Shown here: positions 18,449 to 28,648 of the stretch, piece by piece | Layout: every line of letters begins with the position of its first letter | How positions within the stretch are numbered: position 1 is the stretch's first letter | Assembly: GCF_001645105.1 (NCBI RefSeq) | Contig: NZ_LKEG01000054.1 | Coordinates: 8,055-72,054, forward strand | DNA length: 64,000 nt | Source of the DNA: Pseudomonas marginalis | Lineage (GTDB): Bacteria; Pseudomonadota; Gammaproteobacteria; Pseudomonadales; Pseudomonadaceae | Direction of reading: 5' to 3' | Translations under genes and position numbers: made by a program | The notes under the pieces: model-generated | Seen by the model: only the letters and a program-made list of their open reading frames with translations | What the model was told of the DNA's origin: nothing | Database searches by the model: none

Positions 18449-19387
18449 TCAGGCCAGTGCCGCGCGAGCGGCAGCGAAGGCATCCGGGGTATTCAGGTTA
18501 GCGGTCGACACACCGTCGGCGCAGCGTTTGTTCAGGCCGGCCAGGACTTTGCCCGGGCCGCACTCGACCAGCTCGGTGGCGCCATTGGCGGCCAGGGTCT
18601 GGACCGACTCAACCCAGCGTACGGGCTTGTAGAGCTGTTCCAGCAGGTCGCGCTTGAGGGTCTCGAGGTCGACGGCCACTGCCGCGCTGACGTTCTGCAC
18701 CAGCGGGATCTGCGGCGCCTGCCAGTTGATGGCGGCGATGGACTCGGCAAAACGCTCGGCCGCCGGGCGCATCAGCTCGCAGTGCGATGGCACGCTCACC
18801 GGCAACGGCAATGCGCGCTTGGCGCCACGCGCCTTGCAGCCTTCGATGGCACGCTCAACGGCAGCCTTGGCACCGGCGATCACCACCTGGCCAGGGGAGT
18901 TGAAGTTCACCGCGCTGACGACCTCGCCTTGGGCCGCTTCGGCGCAGGCTTCGATCACCACGGCATCGTCCAGGCCCAGGATAGCGGCCATGCCGCCCTG
19001 CCCGGCCGGAACGGCTTCCTGCATCAGTTGACCACGACGCTCGACCAGCTTGACCGCTTCACCGAGGGTCAGGCTGCCCGCCGCCACCAGGGCGCTGTAT
19101 TCGCCCAGGCTGTGACCGGCGACGAATGCCGGGCGCGCGCCGCCTTCCGCCAGCCACAAGCGCCACAAGGCGATCGAAGCGGTCAGGATGGCTGGTTGGG
19201 TTTTATCGGTTTGATTGAGTTGTTCTTCCGGCCCCTGCTGGGTCAGTACCCACAGGTCGTAACCCAGGGTGTCGGAAGCTTCCTTGAAGGTGTCCAGGAT
19301 CAATGGGTATTGCGCGCCCAGCTCGGCCAACATGCCGAGGGACTGCGAACCCTGCCCTGGAAAGACGAATGCGAGGGATGTAGACAT
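18449..19387 (-). CDS. fabD: Malonyl-CoA:ACP transacylase
   Basis: A 312-residue acyltransferase that loads malonyl onto ACP. GQGSQ at residue 11 and the nucleophile motif GHSLGEYSAL near 92 are visible. ATG 19387 (AGGGG upstream) starts MSTSLAFVFPGQGSQ; ten in-frame codons before it lack a ribosome-binding site. It lies in the plsX-fabD-fabG order. Confidence 0.94.
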   Translation of the reverse strand: MSTSLAFVFPGQGSQSLGMLAELGAQYPLILDTFKEASDTLGYDLWVLTQQGPEEQLNQTDKTQPAILTASIALWRLWLAEGGARPAFVAGHSLGEYSALVAAGSLTLGEAVKLVERRGQLMQEAVPAGQGGMAAILGLDDAVVIEACAEAAQGEVVSAVNFNSPGQVVIAGAKAAVERAIEGCKARGAKRALPLPVSVPSHCELMRPAAERFAESIAAINWQAPQIPLVQNVSAAVAVDLETLKRDLLEQLYKPVRWVESVQTLAANGATELVECGPGKVLAGLNKRCADGVSTANLNTPDAFAAARAALA

Positions 19388-19513
19388 GTAACAAGCCCCT
19401 AATGATCTGGTCGTCAAAAATGCGCACTCCTACGGTGGGAGCGCACGAAACTGACAGATTGGATGGTCAATTGAACTGGCCGGTCACATTTAAGCACTCC
19501 CGGGCCGATTCGC

Positions 19514-20524
19514 CTAAGGCAACAGATCCTCAAGACGCCCGTGCAAGCGTTGCGGCAGGTTCTCCTGGATCTCGATCAAGGCCCGCGCAATCGCGCTTTG
19601 AAAGCCCTCGACGCCTGCCGAGCCATGACTTTTCACCACGATGCCCTGCAACCCCAGGAAACTCGCGCCATTATGCCGCGCCGGGGCCAGGTCAGCCTGC
19701 AGGCGGCGCATCAACGGCAGCGCCAGGGCGCCCACCATGCGTGACACCAGGTTCTGCCTGAACAACGCTTCGATACGCGTGGCGATCATGGTCGCCAGGC
19801 CTTCGCTGGATTTGAGCAGGATATTGCCGACAAAACCGTCGCACACCACCACGTCCGCTTCGCCACGGTACAAACCATCACCTTCGATAAAACCGACGTA
19901 GTTCAGACCCCGCGCGCCTTGCAACAAGGTGGCCGCCAGCTTGACCTGCTGGTTGCCCTTGATGTCTTCGGTGCCGATATTCAGCAAGGCCACCCGCGGG
20001 CGGGCTACGCCCAGCGCTTCGGCGGCCACCGAGCCCATCACGGCAAACTGGAACAGGTGCTCGGCACTGCAATCGACGTTGGCGCCCAAGTCCAGCAGTT
20101 GGCAATAACCTTTCTGTGTCGGAATCGCCGCCACCATCGCTGGCCGGTCGATGCCGGGCAACGTCTTGAGCACATAACGCGACAATGCCATCAACGCACC
20201 GGTGTTACCGGCGCTGACACAGGCCTGCACCTTGCCGTCGCGCAGCAACTCAAGGGCCACCCGCATTGACGAGTCGGGCTTGCCACGCAGGGCCGCCGCC
20301 GGCTTTTCATCCATACCGATGGTTTCGCTGGCCGCTGTAACCGTCAGGCGCGCGCGATCCACCGCCGGATGGCTGGCAATCAGTTCTTCAAGTAAGGAGG
20401 GTTGACCGACGAGGGTCAGGTGCAGCGAGGGTGTGGCTGACAGGCTGGCAATGCAGGCCTGAACAATGCTGCGGGGACCGAAGTCCCCGCCCATTGCGTC
20501 TATCGCGATGACTAGAGCAGACAA
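19514..20524 (-). CDS. plsX: Phosphate acyltransferase PlsX
   Basis: A 336-residue enzyme that makes acyl-phosphate from acyl-ACP for phospholipid synthesis. The N-terminus (M)[16 protein letters not shown] is the PlsX hallmark; [10 protein letters not shown] and [11 protein letters not shown] are further family motifs. The only sensible start is a TTG (20524) immediately behind the rpmF stop. The rpmF-plsX-fabD order is conserved in Gammaproteobacteria. The 126 bases to fabD contain no gene. Confidence 0.93.
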
Positions 20525-20528
20525 GTGA

Positions 20529-20711
20529 TTACTCGTCAGCGCCCTTGTCGATCACTTTACGGCCACGGTATACACCTTCTGGCGATACGTGGTGACGCAG
20601 GTGAACTTCACCGGTGGTCTTTTCTACGGACAGGGTGCTAGCCTCGAGAGCGTCGTGCGAACGACGCATGTCACGGGCGGAGCGGGATTTTTTGTTCTGC
20701 TGAACAGCCAT
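20529..20711 (-). CDS. rpmF: 50S ribosomal protein L32
   Basis: Encodes 60 residues: [22 protein letters not shown] is the usual L32 N-terminus, basic and rRNA-binding. It lies between yceD and plsX in the classic yceD-rpmF-plsX operon, 13 bases after yceD. This form has no zinc-binding cysteines. Confidence 0.97.
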
Positions 20712-20724
20712 AATTGATTAACTC

Positions 20725-21255
20725 CTAAACGTTTGGGTCACGCTTTAACTGCGCCAATACACTGAACGGGTTGGACCGCGTTACCTCGTCCTCGCTCGGT
20801 TCGGACTCGTCATCGAGCCCCTCCGGCTGCTGGCATTCTTCCGGATGATGAGCAGGCACAATGGGCAAGGCGAGCAGAAGCTCCTCCTCGATCAGTGCAT
20901 GCAGATCCAATGGATCTTCGCCCAGTTCCAGCACGTCATAACCTTTCGGCAACGACTGGGTATTCGCACCCTCCTTCACCACGGCATAACTGCACTCGCT
21001 GTGGATCGGCAGGGTGACCAGCTCAAGACAACGCTGGCAAACCATTTTGACTTCGGTGTCGATAAAGCTGTGAATTACCACAGATTTACGTTCATCTCGT
21101 TCAAAAACGAATTTAGCCTGGACCGTACCGACGGTGTCGGAAAGCGGGTCGCAGAGTCTATCCAAATCGGCCAACAGCAACTCACCTTGAAGGGAAGTGC
21201 CACGATCAGCCAATTTGCGCGGGTCAACGTGAGGTGGAATCGGGTCATTCAACAT
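20725..21255 (-). CDS. yceD: YceD/DUF177 protein (23S rRNA accumulation)
   Basis: A 175-residue DUF177 protein with the family's CQRCLE metal-like knuckle near residue 73 and an acidic C-terminus (EPSEDEVTRSNPFSVLAQLKRD). E. coli YceD is needed for 23S rRNA accumulation. ATG 21255 is the start that fits family length; a strong promoter at 21265-21292 would begin transcription only about three bases upstream, so an earlier start is ruled out if that promoter is used. Confidence 0.88.
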   Translation of the reverse strand: MLNDPIPPHVDPRKLADRGTSLQGELLLADLDRLCDPLSDTVGTVQAKFVFERDERKSVVIHSFIDTEVKMVCQRCLELVTLPIHSECSYAVVKEGANTQSLPKGYDVLELGEDPLDLHALIEEELLLALPIVPAHHPEECQQPEGLDDESEPSEDEVTRSNPFSVLAQLKRDPNV

Positions 21256-21264
21256 AGGCGCAGC

Positions 21265-21292
21265 ATTATAGGGATGCACCCAGCCATGTCAA
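21265..21292 (-). promoter_or_regulatory. Consensus sigma-70 promoter of the yceD-rpmF-plsX-fab run
   Basis: On the minus strand a perfect TTGACA, a 16-base spacer and a perfect TATAAT. The predicted start point (about 21258) lies about three bases from the yceD ATG, giving a practically leaderless mRNA. It is the strongest vegetative promoter visible in the window. Confidence 0.75.
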
Positions 21293-21360
21293 AGGAAATT
21301 CAGCCCTGTGCGTCAGCCGGTCACGCCGCTAGAATCCGCTGCCGCCCTGAGGAGACGCCT

Positions 21361-21939
21361 ATGCTGCCTTTATTACTCGCATCCAGCTCGGTTTATCGCC
21401 GGGAATTGCTGAGCCGCCTGCACCTACCGTTCATCTGCAGCTCGCCGGATATCGACGAAAGCCACCGTAAAAATGAATCCGCCGTCGAGCTGGTCAAGCG
21501 CCTGGCCGAACAAAAAGCCCGCGCCCTGGCCGCCAGTCATCCGGGGCATTTGATTATCGGCTCGGACCAAGTCGCCGCGCTGGAAGGTCGGATCATCGGC
21601 AAACCGCACACTTTCGAAAATGCTCGCGAACAGTTACTGGCTGCCAGCGGCAAACGCGTGAGTTTCCTCACCGGGCTGGCACTGCTGAACAGCGAGACAG
21701 GGCACTGCCAAGTCGACTGCGTAGCTTTTACAGTGCACATGCGCGAGCTGGACGCTAAGCGTATCGAGCGCTACCTGCGCATCGAGCAGCCGTATGACTG
21801 CGCGGGCAGCTTCAAGGCAGAGGGGCTGGGTGTGAGCCTGTTCCAGGGCACCGAAGGGCCGGACGCCACCAGCCTTGTCGGCTTACCGCTGATTCGCCTG
21901 GTAGACATGCTGTTGGCAGAGGGCGTGCAAATCCCCTAA
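21361..21939 (+). CDS. Maf-family nucleotide pyrophosphatase (YceF-like, m7GTP type)
   Basis: A 192-residue Maf/HAM1-like pyrophosphatase: ASSSVYRRELLSRL at residues 7-20 and the GSDQVAALEGRIIGKP loop near 62 are family hallmarks. The YceF/MafB subgroup hydrolyses 7-methyl-GTP and related modified nucleotides. ATG 21361 has GAGGAG upstream. It is transcribed divergently from yceD, the same arrangement as yceF/yceD in E. coli. Confidence 0.9.
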   Translation: MLPLLLASSSVYRRELLSRLHLPFICSSPDIDESHRKNESAVELVKRLAEQKARALAASHPGHLIIGSDQVAALEGRIIGKPHTFENAREQLLAASGKRVSFLTGLALLNSETGHCQVDCVAFTVHMRELDAKRIERYLRIEQPYDCAGSFKAEGLGVSLFQGTEGPDATSLVGLPLIRLVDMLLAEGVQIP

Positions 21940-21954
21940 GAACAGCACACAACC

Positions 21955-21988
21955 AAATGTGGGAGGGGGCTTCCCCCCTCCCACATTT
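21955..21988. repeat. REP palindrome between maf and sppA
   Basis: AAATGTGGGAGGGGG and its reverse complement with a CTTC loop form a 15-bp stem between the convergent maf and sppA genes; likely a shared terminator. Confidence 0.85.
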
Positions 21989-22011
21989 GGAACTACACCA
22001 GGTTTGAGACT

Positions 22012-22995
22012 TCAGCGTAGCGTCGGGCCTTGGAAGCCCATGTACAGCGCCAGCTTCTCAGCCACACTCGAACCGAGTTTCTTGGAGAACCGATCAAACG
22101 GCGATTCCTCAACCGTGAAATCCACCAACTCCTTCTCGCCAATCACATCCCGCGCCACCGAACTGGCACTGCCCAGGCCGTCGATCAAGCCCAGCGGCAA
22201 CGCCTGCTCGCCGGACCACACGAGCCCGGAGAACAGCTCCGGATGGTCTTTATCTTTCAGGCGATCGCCACGCCCTTGCTTCACGCTGGCGATGAACTGG
22301 CGATGGGTGGTGTCGAGCACGCCCTGCCAGAACTGGGTTTCATCAGCTTTTTGCGGCTGGAACGGGTCAAGGAACGATTTGTGCTCACCCGACGTGTAGG
22401 TGCGGCGCTCCACCCCCAGCTTCTCCATGGTGCCGACAAACCCATAACCGGCCGCCGTTACACCGATGGAGCCCACCAGGCTGGCCTTGTCGGCATAGAT
22501 CTGGTCAGCGGCGCTGGCAATGTAATAGGCACCCGAAGCACCCAGGTCGGAAATCACCGCGTACAGTTTGATATCCGGATGCAGGCCACGCAGACGGCGA
22601 ATCTCGTCATACACATAACCCGACTGCACCGGGCTGCCGCCCGGACTGTTGATGCGCAGGATCACGCCCTTGACCTTGGGGTCCTCGAACGCGGCACGCA
22701 GGCTGCTGACGATGTTGTCGGCGCTGGCGGATTCCTTGTCGGCAATCACCCCGCGCACTTCGATCAGGGCGGTGTAGTGGGCGCCACGGGTCGCGCTTTT
22801 TTCCATGTCCATGAGCGGGCTGAACAACGCCAGCATGGCAATCAGCCAGACAAATGTCAGCAGCTTGAAGAAAATCCCCCAACGCCGCGCACGACGCTGT
22901 TCCTGGACGCTTGCCAGGAGGGTTTTCTCCAGCAGCTTCCAGCTTTTGTCATCACCGTTTTCAGCCTTTTCGGGCGCTTTCCACTCGTCACTCAT
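22012..22995 (-). CDS. sppA: Signal peptide peptidase SppA, short (S49) form
   Basis: A 327-residue membrane-anchored S49 protease. One N-terminal transmembrane segment (WGIFFKLLTFVWLIAMLALF, about residues 39-58) follows a charged cytoplasmic tail. The catalytic Ser is in DLGASGAYYIAS near 152 and the general-base Lys in GEHKSFLDPF near 204; INSPGGSP is the oxyanion segment. It degrades cleaved signal peptides and membrane fragments. It is the last gene of rluC-HAD-sppA. Confidence 0.9.
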   Translation of the reverse strand: MSDEWKAPEKAENGDDKSWKLLEKTLLASVQEQRRARRWGIFFKLLTFVWLIAMLALFSPLMDMEKSATRGAHYTALIEVRGVIADKESASADNIVSSLRAAFEDPKVKGVILRINSPGGSPVQSGYVYDEIRRLRGLHPDIKLYAVISDLGASGAYYIASAADQIYADKASLVGSIGVTAAGYGFVGTMEKLGVERRTYTSGEHKSFLDPFQPQKADETQFWQGVLDTTHRQFIASVKQGRGDRLKDKDHPELFSGLVWSGEQALPLGLIDGLGSASSVARDVIGEKELVDFTVEESPFDRFSKKLGSSVAEKLALYMGFQGPTLR

Positions 22996-23016
22996 GCCAT
23001 CAACCCCAGCAAAGAC

Positions 23017-23679
23017 TTATTGGGCCCGGCTGAGCCAGGCCTGCAATTCGGAAAAATGATCAATCGTCAGCCTGGGCTCATAGTGCTGCAAGGCCTCGGC
23101 CGCCTGGGCGCCATAACTGACCGCCACACTGTCCATGCCAGCATTGCGCGCCATCATCAGGTCGAAGGAGGCATCCCCCACCATCAACGCCTGGCGTGGC
23201 GATACACCGCAGTGCGCCAGGATCTGCTCCAGCATCAGAGGATGAGGCTTACTGGCAGTTTCATCGGCGGCGCGGGTGATATCGAAATAATCTTCCCAGC
23301 CGTGGGCCTTGAGCACCCGGTCCAGCCCGCGACGGGCCTTGCCGGTAGCGACCGCCAGGTGATAACCCTCGGCGCGGAACGCATCCAGCGACTGCACCAC
23401 ACCCTCGAACAACGGCGAAGGCGTGGCCTCCAGCGCGATGTAGTGATCGGCGTAGTGATCTCGGAAGGCAACCAGCTCAGCGTCGCTGATCTCGGGGTAC
23501 AAGGTGCGAATAGCCTCAGGCAAGCCGAGCCCGATAATGCCCTTGACCGCGTGGTCAGTGCACAGCACGAACCCCGAACGGGTCGACGCCGTGTGCATCG
23601 ATTCGACGATCCGACCAATGGAATTACACAGGGTGCCGTCCCAATCGAAGATCAGCAGCTTGTAATCAAGGTGCGACAC
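23017..23679 (-). CDS. HAD-superfamily hydrolase (phosphoglycolate phosphatase-like)
   Basis: A 220-residue HAD phosphatase: [10 protein letters not shown] (nucleophile Asp near residue 11), a cap domain, motif II Thr in AVATGK, motif III Lys in ASKPHP and motif IV in [15 protein letters not shown]. Its start overlaps the rluC stop by 14 bases, the same coupling found in many pseudomonads. The substrate is probably a small phosphorylated metabolite; it is not further resolved. Confidence 0.88.
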   Translation of the reverse strand: MSHLDYKLLIFDWDGTLCNSIGRIVESMHTASTRSGFVLCTDHAVKGIIGLGLPEAIRTLYPEISDAELVAFRDHYADHYIALEATPSPLFEGVVQSLDAFRAEGYHLAVATGKARRGLDRVLKAHGWEDYFDITRAADETASKPHPLMLEQILAHCGVSPRQALMVGDASFDLMMARNAGMDSVAVSYGAQAAEALQHYEPRLTIDHFSELQAWLSRAQ

Positions 23680-24625
23680 TCAAACGCTCCACGGTCTTGG
23701 CCCACATCTCATCGACCGGCGCCTGCAGCTTCAATTCGCCACCATCGGGCAGCGGCACGGTGAGCATGTAGGCGTGCAGGAACAGGCGCTTGCCGCCTAA
23801 ATCACGGATTTCTTTGGAGAAACCCTCGTCGCCGTATTTGGTATCACCGGCGATGCAATGACCCGCATGCAAGGTGTGTACGCGAATCTGGTGGGTACGG
23901 CCGGTTACCGGCTTGGCCTCGACCATGGTGGCGAAGTCACCGAAGCGACGCAGCACCTTGAACAGGGTCAGGGCTTCTTTACCCTCCTCGTCCACCTCGA
24001 CCATGCGCTCGCCGGAGCGCAGGTTGCTCTTCTGCAACGGCGCGCGAACGCTTTTGATCGAGCTGGCCCAGTTGCCGCGCACCAGCGCCATGTAGCGCTT
24101 GTCTACGCCATCGCCACGCAGGGCGGTATGCAAATGACGCAACATGCTGCGTTTCTTGGCGATCATCAGCAGGCCGGAGGTGTCACGGTCCAGGCGGTGG
24201 ACCAATTCCAGCTCCTTGGCGTCCGGACGCAACTGACGAAAGGCTTCGATCACACCGAAATTCAGGCCGCTGCCGCCGTGAACCGCAATACCGCAGGGCT
24301 TGTTGATCACGATCAGCTTGTTGTCTTCAAAGACAATCGACGCTTCAAGGCGCTGCAACAGGCCTTGGGCCAGCGGGACAGGCTCATCACGCTCAGGCAC
24401 GCGCACCGGCGGCACACGGACGATATCGCCCGCCTGCAACTTGTACTCGGGCTTGATCCGGCCCTTGTTCACCCGCACTTCACCTTTACGCAAGATGCGG
24501 TAGATCAAGGTCTTGGGCACGCCTTTGAGCCTGGCCAGGAGAAAATTATCGATGCGTTGGCCGGCATATTCCGGCGAGACCTCGAGCAGCTGGACGCTGG
24601 GGGTCTGGGGGGCGGTAGTCGTCAT
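23666..24625 (-). CDS. rluC: 23S rRNA pseudouridine(955/2504/2580) synthase
   Basis: A 319-residue RluA-family enzyme. An N-terminal S4 domain ([37 protein letters not shown]) is followed by the catalytic HRLDRDTSG motif (Asp near residue 143). The rluC/rne divergent arrangement is conserved. It is transcribed away from rne and shares the intergenic region with the rne promoter. Confidence 0.92.
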   Translation of the reverse strand: MTTTAPQTPSVQLLEVSPEYAGQRIDNFLLARLKGVPKTLIYRILRKGEVRVNKGRIKPEYKLQAGDIVRVPPVRVPERDEPVPLAQGLLQRLEASIVFEDNKLIVINKPCGIAVHGGSGLNFGVIEAFRQLRPDAKELELVHRLDRDTSGLLMIAKKRSMLRHLHTALRGDGVDKRYMALVRGNWASSIKSVRAPLQKSNLRSGERMVEVDEEGKEALTLFKVLRRFGDFATMVEAKPVTGRTHQIRVHTLHAGHCIAGDTKYGDEGFSKEIRDLGGKRLFLHAYMLTVPLPDGGELKLQAPVDEMWAKTVERLSVAP

Positions 24626-24654
24626 GGCGGCGATGATAACAATTTTTTATGGAA

Positions 24655-24683
24655 TTGAAGCACTTAATCATTGCTGCTATAGT
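24655..24683 (+). promoter_or_regulatory. Sigma-70 promoter of rne
   Basis: TTGAAG, a 17-base spacer and TATAGT; predicted start near 24690. It is the best rightward pair in the 759-base rluC-rne gap. Confidence 0.65.
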
Positions 24684-24689
24684 CGCGAA

Positions 24690-25384
24690 CGCCGCCAAAA
24701 GCGGCCTGGACAGAGGACTTGCGGCAAACTGCCGGCCCTGACCATCGCAATTCATCAGGACGCGAGGCCGTCCTACGGGGCTTTCGCCACCTTGGAAGGC
24801 TCGGGATTGTAACAAGCGCAGGTGACATGAGGCCTGAAGCGAGTGCAGTACGCAGAGTGATTACTCGCGTTTTGCGCCGATATTTACGGCCAGTTCACAA
24901 AGTGCAGTCAGTCTTGAGCCACACCATGGCGAATGCTTCGGAAACAACGCCTGTTAAGAGCTGAGTGAGAGCGCGATCGCCCACACCTAGTCTTGTTTAG
25001 CCATGAGCGTGGACTCCCCATTGGAGTACACGGTAAATGCCAACCCGCTGCGGATTCTGCGCGCGGCAGCACCCGAATTATCAGGGATACGTGTAGGGTG
25101 GAGATGCACAACCGTCGGACCGTGTAGCACTAGGCTTATATTTAGACGCTTCATCTCGTCCACAGTCGCCGGTTGATTCCTCCTCCTGACCTTAGCTTTT
25201 GTTGAAGTGGTGCCTTTGTCACCACCGCTAACAAGCAGGACGCGTCCGTCGCGATACCGGCCCAATTGGCCTGTTATTGCTGGACACTGGAGTGGCCAAC
25301 CACTCTTGACGCACCTGACACCGACCGTGAGAAGTCGTGTGTGCCGAACGCCGTTTCCGGCAGCCCGGAAACCGACGGTACAAC
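24690..25384 (+). ncRNA. Long structured 5' leader of rne (rne-II-type autoregulatory element)
   Basis: From the predicted start to the rne ATG there are about 695 bases without a credible coding frame. RNase E autoregulates through its own 5' untranslated region, and in Pseudomonadaceae a conserved leader structure (the rne-II motif) is known upstream of rne. Several short GC-rich hairpins are visible, for example GCCGCCAAAAGCGGC near 24692 and the GGACGCGAGGCCGTCC segment near 24757. The exact boundaries of the motif cannot be set by eye. Confidence 0.65.
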
Positions 25385-28300
25385 ATGAAAAGAATGCTGA
25401 TTAACGCAACTCAACCCGAAGAGTTGCGTGTTGCACTGGTAGATGGCCAACGCCTCTACGACCTGGACATCGAATCCGGTGCACGCGAGCAGAAGAAGGC
25501 CAATATCTATAAAGGCCGTATTACTCGCATCGAACCAAGCCTTGAGGCTGCCTTTGTCGATTTCGGCTCCGAGCGCCACGGCTTCCTGCCCCTCAAAGAA
25601 ATCTCCCGCGAATACTTCAAGAAAGCGCCTGAAGGCCGCGTGAACATCAAGGACGTCCTGAGCGAAGGCCAGGAAGTCATCGTTCAGGTCGAAAAAGAAG
25701 AACGTGGCAACAAGGGCGCCGCCCTGACCACCTTCATCAGCCTGGCAGGCCGTTACCTGGTCCTGATGCCGAACAACCCACGTGCCGGCGGTATTTCCCG
25801 TCGCATCGAAGGCGAAGAGCGCAACGAACTGCGTGAAGCGCTGAACGGCCTGATCGCACCGGCCGACATGGGCCTGATCGTTCGCACTGCCGGCCTGGGC
25901 CGCAGCAGCGAAGAAATGCAGTGGGACCTCGACTACCTGCTGCAACTATGGACCGCCATCAAAGAAGCGTCCCTGGATCGTTCCGCGCCGTTCCTGATCT
26001 ACCAGGAAAGCAACGTGATCATCCGCGCCATCCGCGATTACCTGCGCCAGGACATCGGCGAAGTGCTGATCGACAGCGTTGAAGCACAGGACGAAGCCCT
26101 GACCTTCATCCGCCAGGTGATGCCGCAGTACGCCAGCAAGATCAAGCTGTACGAAGACAGCGTTCCGCTGTTCAACCGTTTCCAGATCGAAAGCCAGATC
26201 GAGACCGCCTTCCAGCGCGTGGTCGAACTGCCTTCCGGTGGCTCCATTGTGATCGACCCGACCGAAGCCCTGGTGTCCATCGACATCAACTCGGCGCGCG
26301 CCACTAAAGGTAGCGACATCGAAGAAACCGCCCTGCAGACCAACCTGGAAGCGGCTGAAGAAATCGCCCGCCAGCTGCGCCTGCGCGACATCGGCGGCCT
26401 GATCGTGATCGACTTCATCGACATGACCCCCGCCAAGAACCAGCGCGCCGTGGAAGAAAAAGTCCGCGAATGCCTGGAAGCTGACCGTGCCCGCGTACAG
26501 GTTGGCCGCATCTCGCGCTTCGGCCTGCTGGAAATGTCCCGTCAGCGCCTGCGTCCGTCCCTGGGCGAAAGCAGCGGCATCGTCTGCCCGCGTTGCAACG
26601 GCACCGGCATCATCCGTGACGTCGAGTCGCTGTCCCTGGCGATCCTGCGCCTGATCGAAGAAGAAGCCCTGAAAGACCGCACCGCCGAAGTCCGCGCACA
26701 AGTGCCGATCCCGGTCGCCGCGTTCCTGCTCAACGAAAAACGCAACTCGATCACCAAGATCGAACTGCGCACCCGTGCCCGTATCGTGATCCTGCCGAAC
26801 GATCACCTCGAGACGCCGCACTTCGAAGTGCAGCGCCTGCGTGATGACAGCCCGGAAGCCCACAGCGGCCAGTCCAGCTACGAAATCGCCGCTGCCGCCG
26901 CCGAAGTGGAAGAAGTCCAGCCGGCCGCTGCGACCCGCACCCTGGTTCGCCAGGAAGCCGCCGTGAAGACCGCCCCGGCCCGCGCCAACGCACCCGTGCC
27001 GACTGAAGTGGCTGCACCGGTTGCCGCACCGGCCGCCCTGCCTGAGCCAAGCCTGTTCAAGGGCCTGGTGAAGTCGCTGGTCAGCCTGTTCGCGACCAAG
27101 GAAGAGCCCGTTGCTCCGGTTGTGGTTGAAAAACCTGCCACCGAACGCCCGGCGCGCAACGAAGAGCGTCGCAACGGTCGCCAGCAGAGCCGTAACCGTA
27201 ACGGTCGCCGTGACGAAGAACGCAAGCCTCGCGAAGAACGTGCACCGCGTGAAGAACGCGCGCCACGTGAAGAGCGTGCGCCTCGCGAAGCCCGTGAAGA
27301 AACCCCGACCGTAGCCCGTGAAGAACGCGCACCGCGTGAAGAGCGCGCACCACGCACCCCACGTGCTCCGCGTGAAGATCGCAAGCCACGTGGCGAGCGT
27401 GAAGAACGTGTGCGTGAACTGCGCGAGCCGCTGGATGCCGCTCCGGCCGTCGCCGCCGAAGCCGTCAGCGAAGAACGCCCGGCTCGCCAGCCGCGTGAAG
27501 AACGCGCGCCACGTGAAGAACGCCAACCTCGCGCTCCGCGTGAAGAGCGTCAACCACGTGCCGAGCAAGCTGCTGCCGCCAGCGAAGAAGAAGTACTGAC
27601 CGGCGAAGAGCAACCGCAGGAAGACGGTCAGGAAGGCGCCGAAGGCGATCGTCCACGCCGCCGCTCCCGTGGCCAGCGTCGTCGCAGCAACCGTCGTGAG
27701 CGTCAGCGTGATGCCAACGGCAACGTGATCGAAGGCTCGGAAGAGACCGGCGAAAACGCAGAAGCCGCTACCAGCGAACCGACGGGCGCCGAACTGGCTG
27801 CCGGCCTGGCTGTTACCGCTGCCGTTGCCAGCTCGGTCATCAGCGCACCTGCTGAAGCCCAGGCCCACGAGCAGGCTGAGCGCGCTACTGCTGCTGTCGA
27901 AGAGACCGTCATCGCAGAAACACCTGTTGCCGAGACGCCAGTCGTTGAAGCACCTGCTGTTGAAGCATCGGTTGCTGAAGCGCCCGTTGTAGAAGCGCCG
28001 GCTGTCGAAGCCACCACCCCAATCGAAGCGCCGGTTGTTCCGGAAGTGGAAGTTGCTCCGGTTCAAGAAGCCCAGCCAGACGTTGAAGTGGCAGCGGTTG
28101 AACAAGCACCGGCGGTTGAACCTCAGCCAGTGACTGAAACAGTCGTTGAAGCACCGGTTGTCGAGGCGGCTCCAGAAGTTCGTGAAGTTCGTGAAGAACA
28201 GACCGCCTTCCAATGGACTGCCGAGCCTGCCGCGCCGGTTGAAGCGCCAGAACCTGCCCCAGTGGTAGAAGACGCGCCGGCACCGGTTGCCGAAGTCGTG

Positions 28301-28546
28301 GTTGCCGAGCCAGCCCCCGTGGTTGAGCCTGCTCCGGTCGTTGAACCTGCACCCGTGGTTGAAGCGCCGGTGGTTGCCGAAGTTGCCGCCCCAGTGGTTG
28401 AAGCAGCACCGGTCAGTGCCCTGACCGAAAACGGCCGTGCCCCGAACGACCCACGTGAAGTGCGCCGTCGTCGCAAGGAAGCTGAAGCCGCTGCAGCGGC
28501 TGCCGCAGCACAGGAAGCAGAGCACGAGAGCAAACCTCTCGTCTGA
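25385..28546 (+). CDS. rne: Ribonuclease E
   Basis: A 1053-residue essential endoribonuclease and degradosome scaffold. The catalytic half (about residues 1-510) shows an S1 domain ([20 protein letters not shown]), the active-site aspartates in [12 protein letters not shown] and VIDFIDM, and the zinc-link CPRCNGTG near 404. After it come an Arg/Glu-rich region with repeated REERAP hexapeptides (RNA-binding) and a long Val/Glu/Ala/Pro-rich tail (VEAPVVEAP-like). ATG 25385 starts [19 protein letters not shown] as in other RNases E. A strong terminator follows. The C-terminal half is likely disordered; partner-binding motifs are not recognisable by eye. Confidence 0.96.
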   Translation: MKRMLINATQPEELRVALVDGQRLYDLDIESGAREQKKANIYKGRITRIEPSLEAAFVDFGSERHGFLPLKEISREYFKKAPEGRVNIKDVLSEGQEVIVQVEKEERGNKGAALTTFISLAGRYLVLMPNNPRAGGISRRIEGEERNELREALNGLIAPADMGLIVRTAGLGRSSEEMQWDLDYLLQLWTAIKEASLDRSAPFLIYQESNVIIRAIRDYLRQDIGEVLIDSVEAQDEALTFIRQVMPQYASKIKLYEDSVPLFNRFQIESQIETAFQRVVELPSGGSIVIDPTEALVSIDINSARATKGSDIEETALQTNLEAAEEIARQLRLRDIGGLIVIDFIDMTPAKNQRAVEEKVRECLEADRARVQVGRISRFGLLEMSRQRLRPSLGESSGIVCPRCNGTGIIRDVESLSLAILRLIEEEALKDRTAEVRAQVPIPVAAFLLNEKRNSITKIELRTRARIVILPNDHLETPHFEVQRLRDDSPEAHSGQSSYEIAAAAAEVEEVQPAAATRTLVRQEAAVKTAPARANAPVPTEVAAPVAAPAALPEPSLFKGLVKSLVSLFATKEEPVAPVVVEKPATERPARNEERRNGRQQSRNRNGRRDEERKPREERAPREERAPREERAPREAREETPTVAREERAPREERAPRTPRAPREDRKPRGEREERVRELREPLDAAPAVAAEAVSEERPARQPREERAPREERQPRAPREERQPRAEQAAAASEEEVLTGEEQPQEDGQEGAEGDRPRRRSRGQRRRSNRRERQRDANGNVIEGSEETGENAEAATSEPTGAELAAGLAVTAAVASSVISAPAEAQAHEQAERATAAVEETVIAETPVAETPVVEAPAVEASVAEAPVVEAPAVEATTPIEAPVVPEVEVAPVQEAQPDVEVAAVEQAPAVEPQPVTETVVEAPVVEAAPEVREVREEQTAFQWTAEPAAPVEAPEPAPVVEDAPAPVAEVVVAEPAPVVEPAPVVEPAPVVEAPVVAEVAAPVVEAAPVSALTENGRAPNDPREVRRRRKEAEAAAAAAAAQEAEHESKPLV

Positions 28547-28560
28547 TTCCGTCAGCAATT

Positions 28561-28597
28561 AAAAAGCCCCGCCTGAGTGATCAGGCGGGGCTTTTTA
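28561..28597 (+). terminator. rne terminator
   Basis: AAAAGCCCCGCCTGA, GTGA loop and exact complement followed by T-run: a 15-bp Rho-independent terminator 15 bases after the rne stop. Confidence 0.93.
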
Positions 28598-28648
28598 TTG
28601 AGTGCCAGACACTGAGTTTCCGGCCTGGAATACAGCCAGCGCCGACAG

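Noticed and set aside
27220-27560. CRISPR-like periodic repeat
   Set aside because: The periodicity is in-frame hexapeptide coding repeat of rne without spacers.
25946-28558. 870-codon open frame antisense to rne
   Set aside because: Amino acid text is low-complexity (Phe/Arg/Gly/Asn-rich) and mirrors the rne codon pattern; rne itself is unmistakable.
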